DNA of 64,000 nt from Pelomonas sp047654785 (GCF_047654785.1 NZ_JASGKQ010000002.1:806001-870000); one strand, 5' to 3'. Counted from the stretch's first letter, positions 21,068 to 31,171 are shown. A program made the numbers and translations. The notes: generated by a model not told the origin, from the sequence alone.

Positions 21068-22690
21068 GTGACCCTGGAGTCCAGACACTGGCTCCCGATG
21101 GTCCACATGCCCACGCCCGACGAAGTCATCGCCTTGCAGCAAGCACTGGCCGACGCGCTCAAGCGCAATGAGTCGTTGGCCGGCGAGCTGCGCGTGACAC
21201 GCACCGAGCGCGACCTGCTCAAGGAGCAGCTCAACAAGTTCAAGCGACAGCTGTTCGCCGCGAGCAGCGAGGTCGCCGGCCTGCAGAAGGACATGTTCTT
21301 CAACGAGGCCGAGAACCTCGGCGCGCAGGCCGAGCCCGCGCGCGAAGAGACCGACGACAAGGTCGACGTCCCCGGCCACCAGCGCGCCAAGCGCGGTCGC
21401 AAGCCGCTGGATCCGGCGCTGCCGCGCGAGGTGATTCGCCACGAACTTCCCGAAGCCGAGCGTGTGTGCCCGCACGACGGCGCCGGGCTGCGCGAGATCG
21501 GCGTGGAGGCCAGCGAGCAACTGGACATCATTCCTCAGCAGGTGCGCGTCATCCGGCACGAGCGCGTGAAGTACGCGTGCCCTTGCTGTGACGGCGGCAT
21601 GCGGCTGGCCGCGCGCCCGGCGCAGATCATCCCCAGAGGCTTGTTCACCGAGAGCGCTCTCGCGTGGATCGCCACGTCCAAGTACCTGGACGGGCTGCCG
21701 CTGTACCGCCAGGCGGTGCTGCTAGGCCGCTTCGGCGGCACCGACATCTCGCGCAACACGCTGGCTGGCAGCACCGTGCGCACCGGCCTGGCCGTGCAGC
21801 CGGTCGTCAACCTGCTGCGCGACCTGCTGTTGGACTCGCCGCTGATCTTCGGCGACGAGACCGATTTGCAGGTGCTCAAGGAGCCGGGGCGCAGTGCCCA
21901 GTCCAAGAGCTTCATCTGGGCGCAGATGACCGACGGCAGCGGCAGGGACGGGACCGGGCCACCCATCCGGCTCTTCGCTTACTCGCCCAGTCGCTCCACC
22001 AAGACGGCGATGGAGCTGTACGCAGGCATCCGTCCCGACGCGGTGCTGATGACCGATGGCTATGAGCCCTACGACAAAGTAGCGCAGGCGCACCAGCTCG
22101 TGCACCTGGCCTGCTGGACGCATTGCCGACGCTACTTCATGGAAGCGCTGCAGGGCTTGCCCAAGGACCAACGCACGCCCAACCAACTGGCTGCACGCTT
22201 CATTGCGCTCATTGGCCAGCTGTACCACGTCGAGGCGCAGGCCAAGCGCGACGGCGTCGACACCACTGAGCTTGGCCGCCGGCGTCAGCAGGAGAGCGTG
22301 CCCGTGCTGGCCGACATCGAGGCACTGCTGCTGGCCCACCTGCACGGCGTGCTGCCCAAGAGCCTGCTGGGGCAAGCGCTGCACTACCTGTCGTCGCAGT
22401 GGAGCAAGCTCAAGCGCTACGTCGAGGACGGCAGGTACAGCATCGACAACAACGTGCAGGAGAACGCCATCAGGCCGTTCTGCATTGGGCGCAGGAACTG
22501 GCTCTTCGCCGACACCGTGGCCGGTGCCAACGCCAGCGCCAACCTGTACTCGCTGCTGCAGACCTGCCGCGTCAACGGCATCGACGGCTACCGCTACTTG
22601 CGCGCGCTCTTCACCGCGCTGCCCAACGCCAAGACCGCCGACGACTACGCCGCTCTGCTGCCCTGGGCCATCGACCTCAGCAAAGCCTGA
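21068..22690 (+). CDS. tnpC: IS66 transposase TnpC
   Basis: About 540-aa DDE transposase. Order: N-terminal leucine-rich coiled region (VIALQQALADALKRNESLAG), the helical LZ_Tnp/HTH part with CPHDG and CPCCDGG zinc-type cysteines, a catalytic core with IFGDETDLQVL (first Asp), LMTDGYEPYDKV (second Asp), and NNVQENAIRPFCIGRRNW (Glu). It ends with the typical C-terminal extension. GTG at 21068 or ATG at 21101 may be the start; the latter fits family length slightly better. Appears intact. Confidence 0.95.
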   Translation: MTLESRHWLPMVHMPTPDEVIALQQALADALKRNESLAGELRVTRTERDLLKEQLNKFKRQLFAASSEVAGLQKDMFFNEAENLGAQAEPAREETDDKVDVPGHQRAKRGRKPLDPALPREVIRHELPEAERVCPHDGAGLREIGVEASEQLDIIPQQVRVIRHERVKYACPCCDGGMRLAARPAQIIPRGLFTESALAWIATSKYLDGLPLYRQAVLLGRFGGTDISRNTLAGSTVRTGLAVQPVVNLLRDLLLDSPLIFGDETDLQVLKEPGRSAQSKSFIWAQMTDGSGRDGTGPPIRLFAYSPSRSTKTAMELYAGIRPDAVLMTDGYEPYDKVAQAHQLVHLACWTHCRRYFMEALQGLPKDQRTPNQLAARFIALIGQLYHVEAQAKRDGVDTTELGRRRQQESVPVLADIEALLLAHLHGVLPKSLLGQALHYLSSQWSKLKRYVEDGRYSIDNNVQENAIRPFCIGRRNWLFADTVAGANASANLYSLLQTCRVNGIDGYRYLRALFTALPNAKTADDYAALLPWAIDLSKA

Positions 22691-22755
22691 CTCCGCCCTG
22701 CTCGACAACCTCGGGCGAGGCAAGGGCGTGGTTTATTGAGCGCTTACGTATGTCG

Positions 22756-23354
22756 GCATCTTCAACGCCGAGAAGTTCGGCGTCGTGTTCGACTCGGTGC
22801 AACTGGCCAAACTGGCGTTGCTGGACAAGGCCGGCCTGCAGCAGTTGGCGCAGTTGGCCGGCGTGACGACCGATCCGTTCGGCAGCACCGATAACGTCGT
22901 GGCCTACGCGTTCGCCAGCCTTGATGGCAACCACCAATGGATGGAAGAAGCGCCACTGCGACCAAGCGTGATGGGCGCCGTGGCGCGCAGCGTTGATTTG
23001 CCGGTGCCGCCGGAGGTGGTGCCCGGCTATGACTTCAAGAAGGGCTACGCGACGAAAAATGGCTTCGTGCCGTGGAAGGAGGGCGTGCGCGAGGCCCTCT
23101 TCCGCAAGCTGTTCAAAGGCCCGTTGTCGCCTGGCGTGGAGACGCCGTATGAGATCGGTTTGGCGCCGGTGTTGCCTGACACCTACCCGTACCGGCCATG
23201 CGCAGCCGTGCCCTTCCCCGACAGCGCCAATTTCCGTTGCAATGATGCTCAGCTGACGCCTTGGGCGGCGCCCACGCCGCCGCGGCAGGTGCCGCCCGAG
23301 CCGCTGCCTGGCTGCAGTCCACGACCAGGCCGCCCCACCTGCATGGTGCCCTGA
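22756..23354 (+). pseudogene. 3' fragment of the interrupted phospholipase-like gene
   Basis: Continues exactly in frame from 20170 once the IS66 element and one GTATGTCG copy are removed (MYV-GIFNAEKFG). Encodes GVVFDSVQLAKLALLDKAG, a mixed region with AYAFASLDGNHQWMEEAPL, and a proline- and cysteine-containing tail ending TPPRQVPPEPLP and RPTCMVP. No start codon with a ribosome site of its own, so it is probably silent. I do not recognise the C-terminal domain. Confidence 0.82.
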
Positions 23355-23394
23355 GCGATGGCGGGCGCGACGCTAAAATCGTCTCCAAGTCCCT

Positions 23395-23427
23395 GAGGCC
23401 CATTGCCGTTGCCCGGCAATGGGCCTC
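23395..23427 (+). promoter_or_regulatory. Perfect 14-bp stem-loop in the leader of the mutarotase gene
   Basis: GAGGCCCATTGCCG (23395-23408), loop TTGCC, CGGCAATGGGCCTC (23414-23427). It lies 27 bp before the start codon and about 15 bp after a -10-like TAAAAT (23374-23379). No T-run follows on either strand, so it is not an obvious terminator. A leader control element or operator is possible. Confidence 0.5.
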
Positions 23428-23454
23428 TGTCATTTCCGAACCGAGACTGCTGTC

Positions 23455-24315
23455 ATGTCCGCGCCCATCACTCTGACCCAACCCCATGGCCTCGATGCCG
23501 TCGAGCTGACCGCGCCCGACGGCGCCACTGCCACGCTGTCGCGGCACGGCGGCCACCTGCTGTCGTGGCGGCCCGCCGGGGCGCCGGAGCAGCTGTACCT
23601 GTCGCCGCGCAGCGAGTACCTGGCCGGCAAGGCCATCCGCGGCGGCGTGCCGGTGTGCTTCCCGCAGTTCGCCGAGCGCGGCCCGCTGGCCAAGCATGGC
23701 TTCGCGCGCACGCTGCCGTGGGAGCTGGCCAGCCAGGAGCAGGGCCGGGACGACGCGCTGGCCGTGCTGCGGCTGCGCGACGGCGAGGCGACGCGGGCGG
23801 CCTGGCCGCATGCCTTCGAGCTGGAGCTGAGCGTGCGCGTGGGCGGCCGCACGCTGGACATCGAGCTGGCCTGCGAGAACCTGGGCGATGCGCCGCTGCA
23901 GTTCACCGCCGCGCTGCACACCTATCTGCGCGTGGCGGACCTGGACGCGGTCAGCGTGCAGGGCCTCAGCGGCCTGCGCTATTTCGACAGCGTCAAGCAG
24001 GCCGATGCGCTGCAGCGCATGGACCTGCTGCTGACCGGCGAGAACGGCGTGCTGGACCTGGACCGCATCTACTTCGGCGTCAAGGAGCGGCCGCTGCTGG
24101 TGGCCGAGGACCGCCGCCAGCTGATCGTGCGCCAGCAGGGCTTCGACGACACGGTGGTCTGGAACCCCGGCCCCGAGCGCTGCGCCCGGCTGGCGGACAT
24201 GCCGCCGGACGGCTGGTCGGAGATGCTGTGCGTGGAGGCGGCCTGCATCGGCCGGCCGGTCGAACTGCAGGCGGGCGAGGCCTGGGTGGGGCGGCAGTCG
24301 CTGGAACTTGCCTGA
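23455..24315 (+). CDS. D-hexose-6-phosphate mutarotase (aldose 1-epimerase family, YeaD-like)
   Basis: 286-aa beta-sandwich epimerase predicted to interconvert alpha and beta anomers of glucose-6-phosphate and similar sugars. Family motifs: GATATLSRHGGHLLSWRP, RGGVPVCFPQF, AKHGFARTLPWEL (catalytic His), FTAALHTYLRVADL (second His), and VVWNPGPERCARLADMP with the late catalytic Glu in EMLCVEAAC. The ATG at 23455 fits the family start; in-frame codons upstream run through the stem-loop. Confidence 0.92.
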   Translation: MSAPITLTQPHGLDAVELTAPDGATATLSRHGGHLLSWRPAGAPEQLYLSPRSEYLAGKAIRGGVPVCFPQFAERGPLAKHGFARTLPWELASQEQGRDDALAVLRLRDGEATRAAWPHAFELELSVRVGGRTLDIELACENLGDAPLQFTAALHTYLRVADLDAVSVQGLSGLRYFDSVKQADALQRMDLLLTGENGVLDLDRIYFGVKERPLLVAEDRRQLIVRQQGFDDTVVWNPGPERCARLADMPPDGWSEMLCVEAACIGRPVELQAGEAWVGRQSLELA

Positions 24316-24335
24316 TTGCTGCGCGGGCGCCGCCG

Positions 24336-24857
24336 TCAGCCGATGACGACCGGCTCGTCCGGCAGCGCATTGGGCCGCGGCGCGGCGGCGCCCGCGTCGC
24401 GCGGGAAATGCGCCGCCAGCAGCGCGTCCACCGCGGCGATGGCGTCGGCCAGGCCCTGCTCGAAGCGGCCGGCGCGGAAGGCCTCGCCCATCGCGTCGAC
24501 CAGCTGCTGCCAGTGGCCGGCCGGCACGCAGCGCGCGAGCGCCCGGTCCGCGACGATCTCGATGCGGTGCTCGGCCAGCAGCAGGTAGAGCAGCACGCCG
24601 TTGTTGTGCTCCGTGTCCCAGACGCGCAGCTTGGCGAACATCGTCACCGCCCGCTCGCGCGCCGGGGCGTCGCGCCACAGGTAGCTCAGCGGCAGGCCGG
24701 CCTCGACGCAGACGCGGATCTCGCCGGTGTGGCGGGCCTCGCTGGCGGCCACGCGCTGGCCCAGCCGCGCCAGCGCGTCGGCGGGCAGGGCGCGCCGCGC
24801 GTCGGCCTCGTCCCACAGCCGGTGGCGCAGCAGGCGTTTGAATGACATCCGGGCCAT
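24336..24857 (-). CDS. TPM-domain protein (second copy of the LemA-TPM cluster)
   Basis: 173-aa protein with a TPM_phosphatase-type domain: ASEARHTGEIRVCVEAGLPL, NNGVLLYLLLAEHRIEIVAD and RFEQGLADAIAAVDALLAAH. No signal peptide, so probably cytoplasmic or membrane-associated. ATG at 24857 overlaps the stop of the upstream TPM gene by one base (TGATG), so the two are coupled. TPM proteins are often encoded with LemA; the role is unclear. Confidence 0.88.
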   Translation of the reverse strand: MARMSFKRLLRHRLWDEADARRALPADALARLGQRVAASEARHTGEIRVCVEAGLPLSYLWRDAPARERAVTMFAKLRVWDTEHNNGVLLYLLLAEHRIEIVADRALARCVPAGHWQQLVDAMGEAFRAGRFEQGLADAIAAVDALLAAHFPRDAGAAAPRPNALPDEPVVIG

Positions 24858-25771
24858 CACCAGCCTCCCGACGCGCCGCCGCCGCCGAAGTCGCCGCCGC
24901 CGCCGGAGGAGAAGCCCCCGCCGCCGCCACCCCCGAAGCCGCCGCCCCCGCCGCCAAAGCCCCCGCCGCCCCAGATGATGGGCGGGACGGCCGACCCGCC
25001 CCGGCCGCGGCGCAGGCCGCCCGGCGCGGGCCGGGCCGCGCCGATGCCCAGCAGCCCGACCAGCACCAGCGCCGCGACGGCGGCGATGCCGGCCAGGGCC
25101 AGGCTGCCGCCGAAGGCCCAGCCGGCCGCGCCGGTGGCGCCCGCCGTGGCCAGGCTGCCGAGCTTGCGGCCGAGCACGGCGGTGAGCACCGTGCCGATGA
25201 GCGGCACGCCGATGAAGAACAGCAGGCCCAGGTCCTGGAGGCCGAGCTCGTCGCCCGCGGCGGCGCTGCCCCGTGGCGGCGGCGCGGGCAGGCCCTCGCC
25301 GGCGATGCGCGCCTGCAGCCGCGTGATGGCGGCCTGCAGGCCGCCGGCATAGTCGCCGCTGCGGAAGGCGGGCGCCATGGCCGTGTCGATGATCTGCCGC
25401 GCGGCCAGGTCGGGCACGGCGCCTTCGAGCGCCTTGGCCACCTCGATGCGCATCCGGCGGTCGTCCTTGGCGACGACGATGAGCAGCCCGTCGCCGACGC
25501 TGCGGCGGCCGATCTTCCACTGGTCGGCCACGCGCTGCGCGTAGGCGGCGATGTCTTCGGGCGCGGTCGTGGCGACGATCAGCACCGCGATCTGCGGGCC
25601 GGAGGCCTGCTCGTAGGCGGCCAGCCGGTCTTCCAGCGCCTGGCGCTGCGCGGCGTCGAGCGTGGCGGTCTGGTCGGTCACGCGGGCGGCCAGCGGCGGC
25701 ACCGGCTGCACGCCCTGCGCGTGCGCGAGCGCCGCAGCCAGCAGCAGCAGCCAGGCGGTCAGCCAGCGCAT
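24857..25771 (-). CDS. TPM-domain (YgcG-like) exported membrane protein with glycine-rich tail
   Basis: 304 aa: signal peptide (TAWLLLLAAALAHAQG), TPM domain (VTDQTATLDAAQRQALEDRL, IAVLIVATTAPEDIAAYAQR, VGDGLLIVVAKDDRRMRIEV), then two or three membrane helices (LLFFIGVPLIGTVLTAVLG, LALAGIAAVAALVLVGLLGIG), and a C-terminal tail of Gly/Phe/Ser repeats (GGGGFGGGGGG). The layout matches YgcG family proteins. Located between lemA and the second TPM gene on the minus strand. Confidence 0.92.
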   Translation of the reverse strand: MRWLTAWLLLLAAALAHAQGVQPVPPLAARVTDQTATLDAAQRQALEDRLAAYEQASGPQIAVLIVATTAPEDIAAYAQRVADQWKIGRRSVGDGLLIVVAKDDRRMRIEVAKALEGAVPDLAARQIIDTAMAPAFRSGDYAGGLQAAITRLQARIAGEGLPAPPPRGSAAAGDELGLQDLGLLFFIGVPLIGTVLTAVLGRKLGSLATAGATGAAGWAFGGSLALAGIAAVAALVLVGLLGIGAARPAPGGLRRGRGGSAVPPIIWGGGGFGGGGGGFGGGGGGGFSSGGGGDFGGGGASGGW

Positions 25772-25778
25772 CGCGGCG

Positions 25779-26399
25779 TCACTTCGAGGCGGCGGGCGCG
25801 GCGGGGCGGCCGGCGGTGTCGAAGTTGACCGTCGGCGCGGTCGTGATGGCGGCCTCGTTCTGCACCGTGAAGTTGGGCTTGACGTGGTAGCCGAACACCA
25901 TCGCCGTCAGGTTGTTCGGGAAGCTGCGCGCGTGGACGTTGTACGCGGCCACCGACTGGATGTAGCGGTTGCGCGCGACGGTGATGCGGTTCTCGGTGCC
26001 TTCGAGCTGCACGCGCAGGTCCTGGAAGCCCTGGTTGGCCTTGAGCGTCGGGTAGTTCTCGGTGACCACCAGCAGCCGGGACAGCGCGCTGCCCAGTTCG
26101 CCCTGCGCGGCCTGGAACTTCTTCAGCGCCTCGGGGTCGTTGGCGAGTTCGGGCGTGGCCTGCACGCTGGTGGCGCGGGCGCGCGCCTCGACGACGCGGG
26201 TCAGCGTCTCCTGCTCGAAGTTCGCCTCGCCCTTGACGGTGTTGACGATGTTGGGGATCAGGTCGGCGCGGCGCTGGTACTGGCTGAGCACCTCGCTCCA
26301 GGCGGCGTTGACCTGTTCGTCCAGCGTCTGGAACTGGTTGTAGCCGCAGCCCGACAGGCTGGCGGCGGCGGCAACGGCAACGAGGGTTCTGTTGATCAT
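25779..26399 (-). CDS. lemA: LemA family lipoprotein
   Basis: 206-aa LemA protein: lipobox SLSGCGYN (C18), then the LemA helical bundle with NAAWSEVLSQYQRRADLIPN, the family signature of a helix followed by ADLIPNIVNTVKG, and VTENYPTLKANQGFQDL, RNRYIQSVAAYNV, FPNNLTAMVFGY. The start ATG at 26399 gives a normal lipobox position; the longer frame upstream is not used. First gene of a three-gene lemA-TPM-TPM operon, divergent from hemE. Confidence 0.93.
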   Translation of the reverse strand: MINRTLVAVAAAASLSGCGYNQFQTLDEQVNAAWSEVLSQYQRRADLIPNIVNTVKGEANFEQETLTRVVEARARATSVQATPELANDPEALKKFQAAQGELGSALSRLLVVTENYPTLKANQGFQDLRVQLEGTENRITVARNRYIQSVAAYNVHARSFPNNLTAMVFGYHVKPNFTVQNEAAITTAPTVNFDTAGRPAAPAASK

Positions 26400-26475
26400 C
26401 GGCGTCTCGGGCGGCGGTGGTTGGGGGCTGCATGGTAGGGCAGGTGCCGCCGGGCCCGCAGGGATAATTCCGGCC

Positions 26476-27546
26476 ATGTTCGCCCCGCTGCAAAACGACA
26501 CCTTCCTGCGCGCCTGCCTGCGCCAGCCGACCGACCACACGCCCGTCTGGCTGATGCGCCAGGCCGGCCGCTACCTGCCCGAGTACCGCGCCACGCGCGC
26601 CCGGGCCGGCAGCTTCATGGGCCTGGCGACGAACAAGGACTACGCCACCGAGGTGACGCTGCAGCCGCTGGCGCGCTACCCGCTGGACGCGGCCATCCTG
26701 TTCAGCGACATCCTGACCGTGCCCGACGCGATGGGCCTGGGCCTGAGCTTCCAGCAGGGCGAGGGCCCGAAGTTCGCTCACGCCGTGCGCGACGAGGCCG
26801 CCGTCGCGGCGCTGGCCGTGCCGGACCTGGACAAGCTGCGCTATGTGTTCGACGCGGTCACGTCGATCCGCCGCGCGCTCGATGGCCGCGTGCCGCTGAT
26901 CGGCTTCTCCGGCAGCCCGTGGACGCTGGCCTGCTACATGGTCGAGGGCGGCGGCTCGGACGATTACCGCCTCGTCAAGAGCCTGATGTATGCCCGCCCG
27001 GACCTGATGCACCGCATCCTGGACGTGAACGCGCGTGCGGTCGCGGCCTACCTGAACGCGCAGATCGAGGCCGGCGCGCAGGCGGTGATGCTGTTCGACT
27101 CCTGGGGCGGCGTGCTGGCCGACGGCGCCTTCCAGCGGTTCAGCCTGGCCTACTCGCGCCAGGTGCTGGCGGCCGTGAAGACCGAGCACGGCGGCGTGCG
27201 CATCCCGCGCATCCTGTTCACCAAGGGTGGCGGCCTGTGGCTGGACGAGATCGCCGAGGCCGGCGCCGACGTGGTGGGCCTGGACTGGACGGTGAACCTC
27301 GCCGTCGCCCGCGCCCGCGTGGGCCAGCGCGTGGCGCTGCAGGGCAACCTCGACCCGAACGTGCTGTTCGCGCCGCCCGAGGCCATCCGCGCCGAGGTGC
27401 GCCGCGTGCTGGACGGCTTCGGCCCCGGCCCGGGCCACATCTTCAACCTGGGCCACGGCATCAGCCAGTTCACGCCGCCGGAGAGCGTCACCGCGCTGGT
27501 GGACGAGGTGCACCGCCACTCGCGCCAGCAGCGCGCGGCGGGCTGA
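26476..27546 (+). CDS. hemE: Uroporphyrinogen decarboxylase
   Basis: 356-aa enzyme converting uroporphyrinogen III to coproporphyrinogen III in heme synthesis, acting as a cytosolic dimer. Signature motifs: PVWLMRQAGRYLPEYRATR near residue 24, AAILFSDILTVPDAMG (catalytic Asp), and GFSGSPWTLACYMVEGGGS. The ATG at 26476 (MFAPLQNDTFLRAC) fits the family start. The C-terminus has the conserved NLGHGISQFTPPE. Adjacent priA may be transcribed separately, since 320 bp lie between. Confidence 0.97.
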   Translation: MFAPLQNDTFLRACLRQPTDHTPVWLMRQAGRYLPEYRATRARAGSFMGLATNKDYATEVTLQPLARYPLDAAILFSDILTVPDAMGLGLSFQQGEGPKFAHAVRDEAAVAALAVPDLDKLRYVFDAVTSIRRALDGRVPLIGFSGSPWTLACYMVEGGGSDDYRLVKSLMYARPDLMHRILDVNARAVAAYLNAQIEAGAQAVMLFDSWGGVLADGAFQRFSLAYSRQVLAAVKTEHGGVRIPRILFTKGGGLWLDEIAEAGADVVGLDWTVNLAVARARVGQRVALQGNLDPNVLFAPPEAIRAEVRRVLDGFGPGPGHIFNLGHGISQFTPPESVTALVDEVHRHSRQQRAAG

Positions 27547-27866
27547 TTCCCCGGGCCCTGCCGGCTTTTGCGCCGCGACTTATCCCCAAAATTCGGGATG
27601 CGTGCGGTCCGTCCAGAACCGGGCGTTGCGCAAGCTAGCGTTTTCCCGTGCCTGTGCTAAGTGATTGATTCACAACATCCCGCGCCGCGCGCTGCGGCGC
27701 ACCGCGCTGACGCGCTCCGGTGCGGTGCAGCATGGCCGTGGCGCCGGCTGCGGCAATTGCTCACAAACTTATCCACAGAAAATGTGGGCAACCCGAGAAC
27801 CCTTGCGAATCATGGACTTGGCGTCGGTTCTTGAGTCTCCGCTTCACAAGGCGCGCGGAGCGGGCC
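27547..27866 (+). promoter_or_regulatory. 320-bp hemE-priA intergenic region with DnaA-box-like sites
   Basis: Contains a perfect DnaA box TTATCCACA (27769-27777) followed after 5 bp by an inverted near-match TGTGGGCAA (27783-27791), and another near-match TTATCCCCA (27580-27588). The motif AAGTGATTGATTCACAA lies at 27659-27675. No convincing protein gene: a 69-codon frame at 27665 overlaps the priA start and has no recognisable features. This is probably the priA control region; I see no other origin features. Confidence 0.6.
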
Positions 27867-29939
<2,073 letters not shown>

Positions 29940-29946
29940 CCGGGGC

Positions 29947-30570
29947 TCAGCGGGCCCGGCGGCGGCGCAGCAGCCACAGGCTGCCCAGGCCGGCGAGGCT
30001 CAGGGCCATGCCGCTGGGTTCGGGTACCGGGCTGGTCAGGCTGACGTTGTCCAGGCCGCCGCCCAGCATGTCGCTCTTGCCGACGGCCGCGAAGCTGAGC
30101 AGGTTGGCGCCGGCGCCGGCGGTCACCGTGAAGCTGTATTGCGTCCAGCGGTTGCCGTTGTCGGCGCCCTTGGCGGTGATCGTGCTGCCGAGCTGGGTGC
30201 CGTTCCAGAACACGTCGATGCCGTTGCTGTTGGCGGGCACGTCCTGGCGCGGCGAGTACCAGAAGCTCAGGTTGTAGGTCTGGCCGTCCGTCAGGCCGTC
30301 CACGGTCTGGCCGATGGTGGTGTTGCCGTAGGAGTCCAGCTCGATGAAGTTGTGGCCGTGCTGGGCCTTGCCGGCGAGGTTGTTGCGGAGCTCGAAGCCG
30401 ACGTCCTTGGGGGCGGCCAGCAGGGACCAACCGTTGATCGACGGCACGTGGAGGAATTCGCCACTCGCGACGACGTTGTCTTCGAAGCTGCCGTTGACCA
30501 GCAGGTTGGTCGAGGCCAGGGCGCCGGTACTGGCGGCGATCAGGGTGAGCAGGGCGGCGGTGCGTTTCAT
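29947..30570 (-). CDS. PEP-CTERM sorting domain protein
   Basis: 207-aa exported protein: signal peptide (TAALLTLIAASTGALAS), a DUF642/CBM-like beta-sandwich beginning NLLVNGSFEDN and containing GQTVDGLTDGQTYNLSFWYS, and the C-terminal PEP-CTERM tripartite signal VPEPSGMALSLAGLGSLWLL followed by RRRRAR. Such tails are recognised by an exosortase (EpsH-type), which must lie elsewhere. ATG at 30570 puts the signal peptide at the N-terminus; the longer frame is not used. Converges with priA. Confidence 0.92.
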   Translation of the reverse strand: MKRTAALLTLIAASTGALASTNLLVNGSFEDNVVASGEFLHVPSINGWSLLAAPKDVGFELRNNLAGKAQHGHNFIELDSYGNTTIGQTVDGLTDGQTYNLSFWYSPRQDVPANSNGIDVFWNGTQLGSTITAKGADNGNRWTQYSFTVTAGAGANLLSFAAVGKSDMLGGGLDNVSLTSPVPEPSGMALSLAGLGSLWLLRRRRAR

Positions 30571-30656
30571 GGGGGCAGGGCTCCGTGGGAGGGTTGAAAA
30601 ATCCGGGCGCAGGCTACAAGAGCCCGTGCGCGGGTTTTCCGTCATCCTAGGGAGAG

Positions 30657-30682
30657 CCCCCTCAAGCGAGGGGGCGCTGCCG
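30657..30682. repeat. Second copy of the CCCCCTC / GAGGGGG hairpin element
   Basis: CCCCCTC (30657-30663), loop AAGC, GAGGGGG (30668-30674), then CGCTGCC, matching the element at 1071-1092. It sits just after the stop codon of the gene at 30685 (minus strand) and could end its transcript, though no T-tract is present. Confidence 0.6.
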
Positions 30683-30684
30683 CG

Positions 30685-31050
30685 TCAGCGGCCCGGCGTG
30701 TGCGCCAGCGCGCTGGCCAGGGCGGCGGCGCGGCGCTGCCGTTCCTGGCGGCGCAGCAGGCGGGTCAGCGGGCGGCTCACCGCCAGCGCCAGCACGCCCA
30801 GCGCGGCCAGCAGCGTGCCGGGGTCCAGCTGCGCGGCCAGCGTGTCGAAGCCGGCGTCCGCCTCCGGGGCGGCCGGCGCCCAGTTGCCGGCGGCGTTCAG
30901 CGTGGCGAGCTGGGCGGCGCCCAGTTGGCGGGCGTCGGTCATCACGGTGGCGGCTTGCGCGTCGTCTTTGCCGCCGGCCTCGCGGCTGGCACCGGCCAGG
31001 GCGGAAGAACTCAGGACAACGAAGGCAACAGCAAGGACCAGGGCTTTCAT
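30685..31050 (-). CDS. Small exported protein with a C-terminal hydrophobic anchor and basic tail
   Basis: 121 aa: signal peptide (ALVLAVAFVVLSSSALAGAS), a short polar middle, and a C-terminal helix LLAALGVLALAVSRPLTRLL followed by RRQERQRR. The helix-plus-arginine end resembles the PEP-CTERM tail of the neighbouring gene but lacks a PEP motif. ATG at 31050 is preferred to GTG 31062 because GGTGAG lies 8 bp upstream. No family recognised; it could be a simple tail-anchored membrane protein. Confidence 0.65.
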   Translation of the reverse strand: MKALVLAVAFVVLSSSALAGASREAGGKDDAQAATVMTDARQLGAAQLATLNAAGNWAPAAPEADAGFDTLAAQLDPGTLLAALGVLALAVSRPLTRLLRRQERQRRAAALASALAHTPGR

Positions 31051-31171
31051 GATGCGGCTCACCGGGAAGGGAGGAAAAGGAACTGGATTCGCATTGTTCT
31101 CAGCCTAGCGCGTCAAAGCTGTGAAGACTTCACGTGCCCGGGGGGGCACCCCCGCGAATGGGCGAGTCGGC

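Larger units (their letters stand above)
20171..22747 (+). mobile_element. Complete IS66-family insertion sequence, 2577 bp
   Basis: Perfect 17-bp terminal inverted repeats (GTAAGCGCTCAATAAAC at the left end, its complement at the right), flanked by a perfect 8-bp direct repeat GTATGTCG (20163-20170 and 22748-22755), the target duplication size typical of IS66. It carries the usual tnpA-tnpB-tnpC set in the same direction. Identical ends and intact genes suggest a recent insertion. Confidence 0.97.

Noticed and set aside
23395..23427. Intrinsic terminator for the interrupted gene or for the mutarotase region
   Set aside because: No T-tract follows on either strand, so it is kept as a leader hairpin of unknown role.
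24857..25030. Tandem DNA repeat in the glycine-rich segment
   Set aside because: The GGC/GCC run encodes the Gly/Phe tail of the YgcG-like protein, a normal feature of that family.
27547..27866. Chromosomal or plasmid replication origin
   Set aside because: DnaA-box-like sites are few, there is no AT-rich unwinding region and no dnaA, dnaN, gyrB, repA or parAB; the sites fit gene regulation better.
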